Shown here: one piece after another, positions 10,853 through 20,952 of the stretch | Position numbering within the stretch: the stretch's first letter is position 1 | Layout of the letters: each line of letters opens with the position of its first letter | Source of the DNA: Hydrangea macrophylla | Taxonomy: Eukaryota > Streptophyta > Magnoliopsida > Cornales > Hydrangeaceae | Reading direction: 5' to 3' | Length of the DNA: 64,000 bases | Assembly (NCBI GenBank): GCA_033977485.1 | Contig: CM066993.1 | Location: 33,148,501 to 33,212,500, forward strand | Translations under genes and position numbers: made by a program | The notes under the pieces: model-generated | Told to the model about the DNA's origin: nothing | The model's database searches: none | Seen by the model: only the letters and a program-made list of their open reading frames with translations

Positions 10853-12801
10853 CCCCCCATTGCTCTTCATTTGGAGGGGAGTCAAATGCAAGTTTAGAGA
10901 AAGTTTGGGAGAGAAAGTTGTAGAGATAAGGTGAGAATAGAGAGAAAAGAAGCTTTCTTCTTTGATTTTCAAAACAAAAGTGAGTTCTAAACTTTGTTTT
11001 TACTACATTACTCCCATTTACTTCAACATTCAATACACCCAACCACCATTTTAGTGAGCATTTAAGAGAGTGGAAGCTTCTTCCATGTCCAATGTCATTA
11101 CATATGAGTGAAACACCATGCTACAAGTTCAATACTTCATGAATATCATCCATTGATCATCATCTACTTGCTTGTTTATTCATTGTTTATCTCTTCTTAC
11201 CTCATTTCTCTTTTTGATTTTCTTTATTTACTTACTAGTTCAACATCATCCAAATGATGACATGAAGTTTTGGGTGAGTGAATCCTAATGGATAGTAGCT
11301 CTTGATCTCAAAAACATGTTTGATAGATGATGATCATAACTTCAATACCTCCAAGGTATCCTTGAAGTGTATTGAAGTTATGCTCAAATAAAAATAAGTT
11401 TCTCCAACAATCTTGGAGGTTCTTGATGATGAGTTGAATGTTGGCATTTTAAGTGGTTATAATCTTTATTGAGTATTAAAAATGCACTTTCAAAACCTCT
11501 ATTTCAAAACCCCCCTCAATCTCTCCCATTTTGATTTCAAGAAAGAAAACCTTACTTTGCCCCAAAATCTCCAAAACAGTGAGTTAAAACAGTGAGTGAG
11601 CTGAGTTCAAAGATTTCTCTAGAACTCAATACTCAACATATAGATGCAAGGCCACTTGGAAAGTCTTCCTAACTCATTGGAGAACACCCATGATTTTTGG
11701 TTTGACTTGGAAGTATTTGAAAATGGTCCATTTGGACCCAAACATTCCTTCCAAACATTCTGCCTCTGCTGTCACAGCAGCTTGACTAACTTCCAACTTC
11801 TTTTTCAGAAATATTTTCCAAAAGCGGTGGTCCCAACTTATTTTTCCCTTAAACTTCAATGTCTTAGGGAACGTTCTGTATAAAATGGGCCCCTAGATCA
11901 TTAGTTTTCATTTTCTAAGACTTTTGAACATTTCAGTCGACAGTACGGACTCTGTTTCTGAGTGACCTCTGTTGTTCATATGATTTCTCTCAATCTGTGA
12001 TAGTTATTAAATATTGGCTTTTTGATTTGTATTCTAGACACAATAAGGAACATCTCCATAAAAAATCATGCATTGAAAGCATTCCTAACCCCTCGTTTCC
12101 ATTTTTACAAGATCATGTTACTGTTCTGTCCACTATTCACAGCAAGCACATTTTAACTTTCATTCTTTGATTTGATGCTTATATGCCTTCCAAATTAGTT
12201 CATATCTTAGGAAGTAGTTCATACTACATTTGTACATATCCCATGATGATTTCATTCATTCATTCATACACATTATAGACTTTTAAGTCATTCTAGGAAT
12301 CCATGAACACAATGCACACTACAACCTTGGCACATTCTAGATACATGCATTACATTCATGCAAGATTTGGGGCCTTCATGGCTCCTAATCTAAGAAGATT
12401 ATAAGGAATGAACTTGGTCGCACGTTCATGCTTCCCCTCGATCTAATCATCCTTTCTCATCCGTCCTAGGGATTGAGAGGTCTTCTTTTCTCAAAGATTG
12501 ACATGCATCATACTAGCTTGCTAAGCATATTTGGATTTCTTTGTTTATTTGTGTCCAGAACAATTGATGCCCCCTTTAGATTAGGAAGTTTTGATTATTT
12601 GATACATGATTAGACGATTTTTCCTAGGTTTATTTGTGTGATTTTCACTTTACATTGTATGATAGTTGACTTAAATCTTATGAATAATATCTTATCTTTT
12701 AATTTTCAATTTCAAGATTCTTATGTGATGTAATATACTATCATAATATTATTTGTCGAACCAAACATAGTATAAGATGATTATTTGGATGCTAATTGAG
12801 G

Positions 12802-12817
12802 CCTGTCGAGAGACGAG
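12802..12817 (+). other. LTR hairpin, decayed copy (A, 5' LTR)
   Basis: The order CCTGTC, GAGA, GACGAG corresponds to the perfect hairpins at 37118-37133, 46555-46570 and 60352-60367. Here only the inner GTC/GAC pairs and the GAGA loop remain intact. Confidence 0.6.
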
Positions 12818-13067
12818 GCGAGTTGAGGGTGTTTTAGTCGTGACAAAGGCTCCTTCCTCTCTCGTACCAAAACCCCGAACCAAGTTCTTTGGTTATGAAG
12901 GGCCGGTGCCCTTTATCCATTTGGGTGAGTCAAAATTAGGTTTCTTGGTTCCTTAAAGACCAAGTGGCGACTCTGTATCTGTTTTTAACAGACCATCTTT
13001 CCTTGATTCAAAAATCAAACAAGTTTTGAAAACATAACGAAGCGGTGGAATTCCGGTATCCACAATC

Positions 13068-13085
13068 TGGCGGCTCTGCTGGGAA
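13068..13085 (+). promoter_or_regulatory. Primer-binding site of element A
   Basis: TGGCGGCTCTGCTGGGAA lies three bases after the LTR. It is the counterpart of TGGCGACTCTGCTAGGGA in element B and complements the 3' end of a tRNA-Arg (my recollection of the plant tRNA-Arg acceptor sequence) with a few mismatches. Complementarity does not extend further here: the sequence turns into a T/A-rich run. Confidence 0.85.
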
Positions 13086-14303
13086 TTTTTTATTTTAAAA
13101 TAAAATAATACAGAGGTTTGACTCATAAGAAGCATCCTTAAAATCATCTTTTTACTGTGTTTGGTTCACCGCATTGCACTCTTGCATTTTTCCCCTCCGA
13201 CTGTGTCTGAAACGCGGCGCTGACATTGTTCAGGTCTTGCTGTGCCAGGGCACAAGTCACCGTTGATACTGTACCTTCCAAGGTATATCAAAAAGAGTAA
13301 AAACCTCCGTACTGTCTCTCTGACGGTATATTGGAACTCTCGTCAACGGACCCTCTTTGACTAAACCCAGCCTTTGCGTATAGAATCTCGTAGAACCTTT
13401 CATAGGACTGTTCATTTATCTTTTCAGATAGGACAATGTGATATAACTGCTGTCTGCCCTGATGGGATTACCTGAGCGGTGTAGACGCTTATGTGGCATA
13501 GAACAGAACCTCTTTCTTATGATTCCAGAGGCAATCACTCACATGTGATTACATTGAGTTGACCTGCCTAGGCACCATGACAAGGATGTCTGCTCCTTGC
13601 TCACAAAGATATACACCGCAAACCTTGTTTATCGATCCTAAGACATAGGAGTATGAAAACCTACTAGACAGTATGATCACTATCACCACATATTGACCAG
13701 TTTCTCCTAGAAACTCTGTCCAGATATCCCAGATATAAACCATATTGACCAGTTTCTCCCAGAAACTCTGTCCAGATATCCCAGATATAAACCACATTGA
13801 CCAGTTTCTCCCGAAAACTCTGTCCAGATATCCCAGATATAAACCATATTGACTAGTTTCTCCCGAAAACTCTGTCCAGATACCCCAGATATAACCATAT
13901 TGACCAGTTTCTCCCAGAAACTCTGTCCAAAATTCCCGAAGTATCCCGGAAATCCCTGTTATCCCTTGGTGATCATACTATAAAGTAAGGTTAGCGCACT
14001 CTGTATGGTTAGGACCTTAACTGCTATCTGTTAGAAATAGAAGCATCATATAGATTAGGGCTTACATCCGCATGCTTGTCTCATTTACATGCACCATTTC
14101 CCATCAATTTGCACGCACTGTTTTGAGTCGGTCCACATCACTGTCTTTGTCTGTCTAAAGTCACCACTGCCAAGATCTAATCTAGTCCTCTCAAAATCTG
14201 TCAGGTCAGTATAGATTCCCAAGGTCAGCAGTCAGGATCCTCTTCGTGGGTCAGGAGTTCGGATAATCGATTGATCAGAATCAGTCCGACAGCTTACTTC
14301 AGC
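13086..14303 (+). other. Leader of element A
   Basis: No protein is recognised. A block at about 13349-13405 (GACCCTCTTTGACTAAACCC and onward) is shared with the leader of B at about 47066-47125, so part of the leader is conserved between families. A 52-bp tandem repeat occupies 13691-13935. The leader of LTR elements carries packaging signals; none could be located with certainty. Confidence 0.7.
13691..13935. repeat. 52-bp tandem repeat in the leader of A, about 4.6 copies
   Basis: The repeated segment starts TATTGACCAGTTTCTCCCAG and contains CTCTGTCCAGATATCCCAGA. Copies start at 13691, 13743, 13795, 13847 and about 13898, so the period is 52 (51 once). Copies are more than 90% alike, which points to recent expansion. 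Apparent minus-strand frames across it are a by-product of the repeat. Confidence 0.92.
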
Positions 14304-16140
14304 ATGAATAGGGAAGAGTTGGAAAACAAGGTTACTGAATTGGAAGCGACCATAAGCCAGCAGTCCGACAGCCTAGCCCAAGTTTTGAAGTTCATGGAAG
14401 AACTGAAGCAGCGGCGGCCGCAACCTCCGTCCAGGTTTTTGCCACCGGAGTTTGAACCACCCACTGAGAATAATGGGGAAGAAGACTGGTTTCAAGGGGT
14501 CCCACCGTTCGCATACGAGAAAAAGCTCCAAGAGAAAATGGACAAGGTCGACAAGCTAGAAAGCGTACTGAGAAAAAGCAAAGGGGTCGACGATTACATG
14601 CTAGACCTGGAAGGCCTCTTCGAGCCTGTCAAGCTGAAACTGCTAGAGAATTTCAAGATGCCCGCCATCGACCGTTTTTACGGAACTGGGAATCCAAAAA
14701 ATCATGTGAAGCTATGTATGAGTATCTTCCAGTCCATGGGTTGTACCCACGAACACATTGCGATGTTGTTCTCGCAAACCCTTGCAAAGTCTGCACTATC
14801 ATGGTTCCTAACCTTGGAAGTCTCCAAAACCCGGGCCTAGGAAGACATCGTTCGAGTCTTCGTCGATCATTACTCCTACAATCAAGAGCTGGATGTCACC
14901 ATCAGGGATTTGGAAACAACCCGGCAAAACAACAATGAATCCTTCGCTGCATTTCTGAGCAGATGGAGGAACAAGGTAGCCCAAATGACCCACCGGCCAA
15001 TCAAAAAAGAACAGGTAAGGATGCTCATCCGGAATCTGCAGCCCCTCTACCATGAGAAATTATTCTACCAGTCCATCTCCACCTTTGAGGAGTTGTTTGA
15101 AGTCGGAACCCGGATTGAAGACGCTATCAGATAAGGAAAGATAAAAAAGGAAGAACCCCCGAGTCAGTCCAGAAGGCCTAACTACTCCCGGAATCCCCCG
15201 GATGTCAATGCCCTTAGCAGCCAACCCATGGCGTATCCTCTTAGGCCATACCAACCCTCCAGCCAGGCAAACCCCTCCAATTGTTCCTTCCAGAAAAAGC
15301 CCCCTCGCAATTTTGCCAAGTTAGAAATATCTCTCTCCTCAGCTTTAGACCGCCTCCTCAAAAAAGGCCATCTCCAACTACTCCAACCCCGAAACACCCC
15401 CCTCCCGCCTAACTGCGATATGTCCAAGCGGTGTACCTACCACCAAGCCCCAGGCCACAACACCGATGATTGCGTGCACCTTCGCCATGACATTCAAGAC
15501 CTTATTGACCAGAACATCATCGAGCCGCCACCAAAGCAGCTCCATATCACCCAAAATCCGCTACCAAACCACCAAAATGTCAATCTCATTGAGTCCAACC
15601 CCGTACCCTTCAACCCTGCTACTTATATCACCCCCCTAGGACAACCCTTGCCTTTTATTGACATCCCGGATTCTGTGGAGATTCATCTGATTGAAGGGGA
15701 GAATGACGAGTGGCAGCAACAGTTAGACGATGAGCAAGACTTGTTCTTTCTGGAAGAGCACGATCTGGGGGTGGTAGACCTCAAATAGTATGATCCTAAT
15801 GATGAAAGTGATGCCTCTATCTGGGACGAGCCGGAGAAACCATATGTGGGAACGGATTGTGATTGGTTCAAAAAGGATGGGACTGTAAAAGGGCTTACTC
15901 CTGCTGAAATTGATCATCTGACCAGGTCAGGCCGTCACTACCAGCCTCTGCAGCCTACTACTGAAGCTGTCGAGAAGGGTCCAGTCAAAGACAAGGGGAA
16001 GGGTAAGATGGATGAGGTCATCGAAGAGGATAATGAATTGATAAAACAGCTGAAGAAAATCCAAGCACATCTCTCGATGTGGGACATCATGGTAACATCC
16101 TTTAAGCACAGGCAAGTCGTGTTGAATGCCTTGGTTGGAT
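14304..16140 (+). pseudogene. gag of element A, interrupted by three stops
   Basis: This should form the particle and bind RNA. The ATG at 14304 (MNREELENKVTELE) is chosen because it follows the leader and starts a coiled-coil-like segment, as in B. The core (about 14600-15130) matches B over YGTGNPKNHVKLCM, ALSWFLTLE and FAAFLSRWRNKVA. A CHHC-type knuckle, CTYHQAPGHNTDDC, is at 15432-15473. In-frame stops are TAG 14838-14840 (Trp in B), TAA 15132-15134 and TAG 15786-15788, all explicable by single C-to-T or G-to-A changes. A one-base loss at about 16139-16141 shifts the frame into the protease part. Confidence 0.88.
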
Positions 16141-17450
16141 TGAAGTCCCCATCGACGCCGCGCCGGAGGACATGGTAGCTTTCTTGGGTGCGCTTACCCC
16201 CGACCCAATCATTACATTTTCTGATGAGGACCTGCCACCAGAGGGATCTGCACATAACAAGGCATTATATATCACCGTGGGATGTAAGGGACAACAGGTG
16301 CCGTTTTGTCTAGTCGACACGGGCTCAGCCTTAAATGTCTGTGCCCTAAGGACTGCCACCGCCTTGGAGGTCAATGTCCTTGACATCACACCATCTGTGC
16401 AATCCGTGAGGGCCTATGACAACACCAGGAGAAATGTGATGGGAACCGTTTCTCTCCAAATCCGGGTAGGATCTTTGGTGAGCACCGAAGTCTTTCAGGT
16501 CATGGACATACCTGCCTCTTTCAACTTGCTGATCGGAAGGCCCTGGGTGCATGTCAACAAAGCCGTATCGTCCACTATGCATCAAATGATCAAGTACATC
16601 CATGAGAAGGAAGTGAAAATCATCCTCGGTAATAGTTGGGGTAATGAAGCTTTTCCGAACTACGCTCCCGTCTTTGAAATCCAAATACCTGAGTTAGAAG
16701 AAGGAGAAATTGGAGGATTCTTCATGGAAAAAGTCCACATGATCAATGATGAAGACAGGTTCCCTGAGATCCACTCGGCGGTTGTCAACATCGTCCGCAA
16801 AATGAACTACTTCCCCGGAATGGGATTGGGCCGACGCCAGCAAGGGATTCGAGAGTTTCCTCAGATCAAAGGGCAGCAAGGTACTGTTGGGCTAGGATAC
16901 AAGCCCACTGAAGAAGACATCGATCTACAGAGGCCGTGGAAGAAAAGGATAAGGGGTCTCCCACCATACCGCAAGACCTTGAATGGACAATTCATCAAAG
17001 AGGAAGATGACTTCCCTTACTTCGGGTTCCCCGAACCCTGGATCCATCAAACCAATAGGAAAAGGCATCCCGGACTTGAAATCTTCGCTGACTGCGAGAG
17101 GCCTCCATATCAAGATCCATTCTATCCCGAAGAAATTGAGAAAACCCCAGAGGAAGACTGGTTGAAATACCTTGACACTGAAGCCATCGAGAAAATGTGG
17201 GAAGAATCCGCTGAGAAGAAGGAAGAAAAGAGGACCAAGAGCCAAGATGATCAGATCAAGCCAACTGAGGAGGGTCTGAGCAGCCAGGCTGTAGAGTCAT
17301 CTGTCTGTGTCTCCCTATCCCCTATTCCCCCAGAGTCTGTACTGCCAATTATTGAGTCTGTACCAGAGTCGGCTGCTGTAAACCCACCACTGTCCAATGT
17401 AATCACTTCACCTATCATGAATGAAATGAAAGACGATTCTGCTTACTCCT
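16141..17450 (+). pseudogene. Protease and G-patch part of element A, cut by insertion E
   Basis: The aspartic protease would cleave the polyprotein. The active-site segment is LVDTGSALNVC at about 16309-16341 (DTG at 16315-16323), followed by the flap and the conserved FNLLIGRPWVH near 16520. A glycine-rich G-patch-like segment, FPGMGLGRRQQG, begins near 16810. A proline/acidic linker follows. The frame is open from the upstream frameshift to 17450, where the Athila-like element E begins; it resumes at 24577. The true frame must enter from gag, so the internal ATG at 16172 is not the real start. Confidence 0.85.
17446..17450. repeat. Target-site duplication CTCCT of element E (left)
   Basis: The five bases before the 5' LTR of E recur at 24572-24576 after the 3' LTR. 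Removing E and one copy restores an uninterrupted frame in A. Confidence 0.95.
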
Positions 17451-17854
17451 TGATTCGAGGTGAAAAGTACATGTTCATAGCATATTATATGGTCTTTTAT
17501 GCATACTTTTATCCCAAAATCCCTACATTTAGGTGCATTCTAATAAAAATGTTCTTTTTATTGTGTTAATGCTAAAATATATGTTTTTGCATTGTTTTAT
17601 AGGTATTAGGATGCAAATCAATGAAGTGGAGCAAAAGAAAAGTGATTCTGGTGGATAGAACAACATAAGCAGCTGAGAAAACGCCAATTTTGACAATGAA
17701 GACTTCAGATTTGGAAGATTTTCCCAGAGATATAAAATGTAGATCTTTAAGTTACGGTCGCGTGGCCGCAAACGGGAGGTCAATCCGAGGTCCGAGTAAA
17801 AAGTTATGGCCATTCTACCATCGGTGCGCAGAGCTGTCAAAATCATAGAGTTCA

Positions 17855-17925
17855 AGCGATTGAAGAAGAGTTCAATCGATCGAACCTTCGATCGATCGAA
17901 CTAAGCTCGATCGATCGAACTTTTT
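17855..17925 (+). promoter_or_regulatory. CGATCGAA cluster upstream of the TATA box (E, 5' LTR)
   Basis: Three close copies of TCGATCGATCGAA-type palindromes plus a diverged one lie 35-105 bases upstream of the TATA box. The same cluster is at about 23350-23420 in the 3' LTR. The position fits a proximal promoter element, but the binding factor is unknown. Confidence 0.5.
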
Positions 17926-17961
17926 ATTCATCCAAAAGTTGCGTAAACTCTGTGGGAACCC

Positions 17962-17969
17962 TATATATA
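17962..17969 (+). promoter_or_regulatory. TATA box of the E 5' LTR
   Basis: TATATATA within CCCTATATATACG, conserved at about 23456-23463 in the 3' LTR. The start site would be near 17990-18000. Confidence 0.65.
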
Positions 17970-18339
17970 CGTCGTTTTGACGCCAGACGAAGGGAGGACG
18001 CTCCAGAACGCGAAAAACAGCAGTTTAGGGTAGTTTTAGGGTTAGATTAGGAGTAGGTTAGGTTAGATTCATATTATTTTTCATCTTTTCCATTGATTCA
18101 TTGAAGATTATTGATGATTCAACTGTATTACAAGTTATTTACAAGTTTATTTCAGATTATTTACAGGTTTTTCTTCTCCTTTCCCTCTATTTGATTGTTT
18201 ATTAGTTTAGATGCTTTGATTACTTTAGTTTTCTATTCCTGCATTAGTTTTATTATGTTTTCGTAGTTTAGACATTGGGAATATGTGATGAAACATTGAT
18301 TCCCAACCTCTGCCATGTATGATATAGAAAACCTGGGCT

Positions 18340-18465
18340 CAATCGATCGAAGGTATTTCGATCGATCGAACCCGAGCCATAGTCAAGCGATCGAAGGCAT
18401 TTCGATCGATTGAAGGATGAGACTGTCCGATCGATCTAGAGCGCTTCGATCGATCGAACATGCTA
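18340..18465 (+). repeat. Second CGATCGAA cluster (E, 5' LTR)
   Basis: About six CGATCGAT-type palindromes are spread over 125 bases, mostly as pairs GATCGAAGG/TTCGATCGAT that can form stems. It lies about 400 bases downstream of the TATA box, so it is probably in the transcribed R/U5 part. The 3' LTR copy is at about 23820-23942. Confidence 0.6.
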
Positions 18466-19094
18466 ATTCCTGAGATGATTCTTTTAAGTATTCCATGACT
18501 TTCTGTTTTAGAAATCTATCATCAAATTGTCCCAATAAGCTCAGTTTGTCACTACAGTTTTTTAGAACTTAAAGCCTTAAGGCATTTTCTTCAATGACTT
18601 TTGAAAATCACTTTGAATGCTAACACCATTTAGAGTGCAAGTAATTACCATTGTTTTAAACTGTCTTCCAAGTATTTTAAATCAACTGTGATGATGTAGT
18701 CCCGGTCATGAAAGGGCTATTGATTCTATATCTTTAGAAAAATACGGAATGCTGAAAAGGAATGAACTCCATAGAACATTAATGAGTATGCATGGTAGAT
18801 GGTTAGGATCAATGTGGATTCACGTGTTTCCAACACCTTTAGTTTATATGTTTAATTAGTTATGTTTCTTTATGTTTTAGTTTATTATTTAGTTTAATTT
18901 AATTAATTACGATTCGTTAGAACCTTCTCTTCTACATTCATTTTTTCTATTTCTTTAGGTTATAACTTGGTAGATATTCTTCCTATTCCTTCCCTGTGGG
19001 ATCGACCTGGACTTCCAGTACTATATTACTTGCACGATCACCTACACTTGGGTGTTGCACAAGAGCGCACAACTTTTTAGTCGTGTCAAGTTTT

Positions 19095-19112
19095 TGGCGC
19101 CGTTGCCGGGGA
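19095..19112 (+). promoter_or_regulatory. Primer-binding site of element E (tRNA-Asp type)
   Basis: TGGCGCCGTTGCCGGGGA lies six bases after the LTR. It complements the 3' end of plant tRNA-Asp including CCA (from memory of that tRNA) and is the primer site typical of Athila elements. Confidence 0.9.
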
Positions 19113-19245
19113 AGGCAACTAGGTTAGAATTTTACTAAGTTTTTCCATTTTTCTTCTTTTACTTTAAAAAAAAAAAAAACATTGGACTTTTTCTCTCAAA
19201 AAAAAAAAAAAAAAAAATTCTTTTGTTTAAATATTTTGGGTAAAC

Positions 19246-20952
19246 ATGTCTTATCCATATTACCCTCCATACAACACAAATACCACGAATGGGTACACAT
19301 TAGGTAATGAGAACTATACCCCGAGTTGGCTAGCACCCACATATGATGCACATTATCAACCTGAGTGCTACCAATCACCACAATGGGAAAACCATCGTGT
19401 TAGTCCCCCATGTTATCAAACGTATCAAGAACCTCCACCTGGAGAGTTCTATCAATCGCAATGGGGATATAACCAAAATGATAGTGTAGGATATAGTAGT
19501 AGTTCCCACGATTACCAAATGCACCAAGACTTTCCTTCAGGGGAGTCTTGCACACAAACACAATGGGAAGGGGACTATTACCAACAACAATGGGGTGAAA
19601 CTTCATATAGTTATAATGAGGAGAATAACCAAGTTGAGGATAATGGTATGTTAGAATTGCTGCTTAGTGAAATGAAGAGGTTAGAGAGTGCAATTGATAA
19701 ATTAGGAGCTAGATATCAACAAGCATTTGATAGCCAACCTTTAGAAGACTATACCAGTCCTTTAACGCTACAACCTGAATTTCAAGACACTAACAATGGA
19801 ATGGAATTAGAGGACAATGATGGGTTCATACCGAGTGAGGTTAACAACTCATTTGAGAAAGTGATAACCCAACAAGAACTCCAAAACCAAACCATTGAGC
19901 ATGAAGTTGTAGAACCATCTTCACCTCAACATACAACCCCAGACATCAACTCCTTCACTGCCTGGATAAAACTGCACAATCTCTTTGTCCAGAGCACCTC
20001 AATAGATGACATATATAGTGAGGAGAGTTACAAGGATAAGAATGAGGTTTTAAAAGATGACGAGAGTTTAGGTGATTGCACGCAATTAGGAAAGGAAGAG
20101 TCCCCTGTTGACTCTACCCCTACCTTTGAAAGTGACCCTAGAGAGGACATAATTGAAAAATCTAAATCTGATTTAGATTCTTGTGCTATTCATGAACCCT
20201 CACCTCTTTCGACCGAAGAGGTGGTGTCACCAAGTTGCCCATCACCTATCCTTGCTATCAATCAAAGCTCTCGTCCTGAGCTTGAATGTTATGTGTACCC
20301 CATTCGTGAACAAACAGAATGTGTTGTGGAAGAGGATGGTAAGGATACTAGCACATGTTCTTCACCAAATTTTAACTTTCAAAATTCTTTGAGAGAAGAC
20401 TTGGAAAATATTGGGCCCACTTTAGATGATCTTAAAATTCAACAAGAAGCTAGCAATCTTCTAGACTGCTTGACCTTCTTGAGTGATTATGACATTGAGG
20501 CTCAAATTGATATCTTTATCCAAGTCCAGTCCAAAATCATGTGCATAGAACAGAAATTTAATTCCTATGATTATATCTCCACAGATTCTGTTCTAGGACA
20601 AGAAGAGGGTAGTGAAGCTTCATTGGAACATCACTTCGACCCTGCCCCTTTTATTGAACCATGGCCTCCCCCTGTTTTTAGTATTAAAATAGAGGCTGTT
20701 ATAGGAAATACCAACACCAAAGATCTTTCCTTGAGTATAATTCCTAAAAAGTGTGGTATTCCTTTTATAACTGTCCAAAAAAAATTTGGAAGCCATAGGT
20801 TTTGCATCATCTCCTCTGACCTCGAGCCTGACATTAGTTGGGGGGAGTTGCAATTTTATGAGGATCCCAACATTCTTCTCACTGTTAAATTATTTTATTG
20901 GGAAGATCCTCAAAAATTTCGGTTGTTAATCTATGATAAAAATCTTGATTAA
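19246..20952 (+). CDS. Unknown 568-residue protein of the non-autonomous element E
   Basis: I do not recognise the family. The ATG follows the primer-binding site by 130 bases, with an A/T-rich leader. Residues 1-130 are rich in Tyr, Pro, Gln and Asn and contain loosely repeated PPGEFYQSQWG / PSGESCTQTQWEG segments. Residues about 135-165 form a short heptad-like helix (LLLSEMKRLESAIDKLGARY). A long acidic, Ser-rich stretch follows to about 340. The C-terminal 90 residues look folded (CGIPFITVQKKFGSHRFCIISS). There is no zinc knuckle, protease motif or signal peptide. Its position suggests a Gag-like or helper role, but that is inference. The frame is fully open, unlike the neighbouring gag genes. 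Confidence 0.75.
   Translation: MSYPYYPPYNTNTTNGYTLGNENYTPSWLAPTYDAHYQPECYQSPQWENHRVSPPCYQTYQEPPPGEFYQSQWGYNQNDSVGYSSSSHDYQMHQDFPSGESCTQTQWEGDYYQQQWGETSYSYNEENNQVEDNGMLELLLSEMKRLESAIDKLGARYQQAFDSQPLEDYTSPLTLQPEFQDTNNGMELEDNDGFIPSEVNNSFEKVITQQELQNQTIEHEVVEPSSPQHTTPDINSFTAWIKLHNLFVQSTSIDDIYSEESYKDKNEVLKDDESLGDCTQLGKEESPVDSTPTFESDPREDIIEKSKSDLDSCAIHEPSPLSTEEVVSPSCPSPILAINQSSRPELECYVYPIREQTECVVEEDGKDTSTCSSPNFNFQNSLREDLENIGPTLDDLKIQQEASNLLDCLTFLSDYDIEAQIDIFIQVQSKIMCIEQKFNSYDYISTDSVLGQEEGSEASLEHHFDPAPFIEPWPPPVFSIKIEAVIGNTNTKDLSLSIIPKKCGIPFITVQKKFGSHRFCIISSDLEPDISWGELQFYEDPNILLTVKLFYWEDPQKFRLLIYDKNLD

Larger units (their letters stand above)
9795..13064 (+). repeat. 5' LTR of element A
   Basis: It starts TGTAGACACCCC and ends GGTATCCACA, 3,270 bp, and matches 34158-37380 along its whole length. 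It should hold the promoter and the poly(A) signals. A TATA-like box is at 10845-10852, and a short inverted repeat at 12802-12817 corresponds to the GNRA hairpin seen in the related LTRs. Short open frames inside have no coding character. Confidence 0.95.
17451..19088 (+). repeat. 5' LTR of element E
   Basis: It starts TGATTCGAGG and ends TCGTGTCA, 1,638 bp. It carries a TATA box at 17962-17969 and two clusters of CGATCGATCGAA motifs, at 17855-17925 (just upstream of the TATA box) and 18340-18465 (in the transcribed part). It differs from the 3' copy by an 11-base insertion near 18030. Confidence 0.96.

Noticed and set aside
13549..13898. Minus-strand frames with repeated YIWDIWTEF segments
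   Set aside because: These are the 52-bp tandem repeat read in frame; they have no start context and no homologue that I recognise.
16983..17245. Frames on both strands overlapping the protease/G-patch region
   Set aside because: They are shadows of the real plus-strand frame, which has matching sequence in element B.
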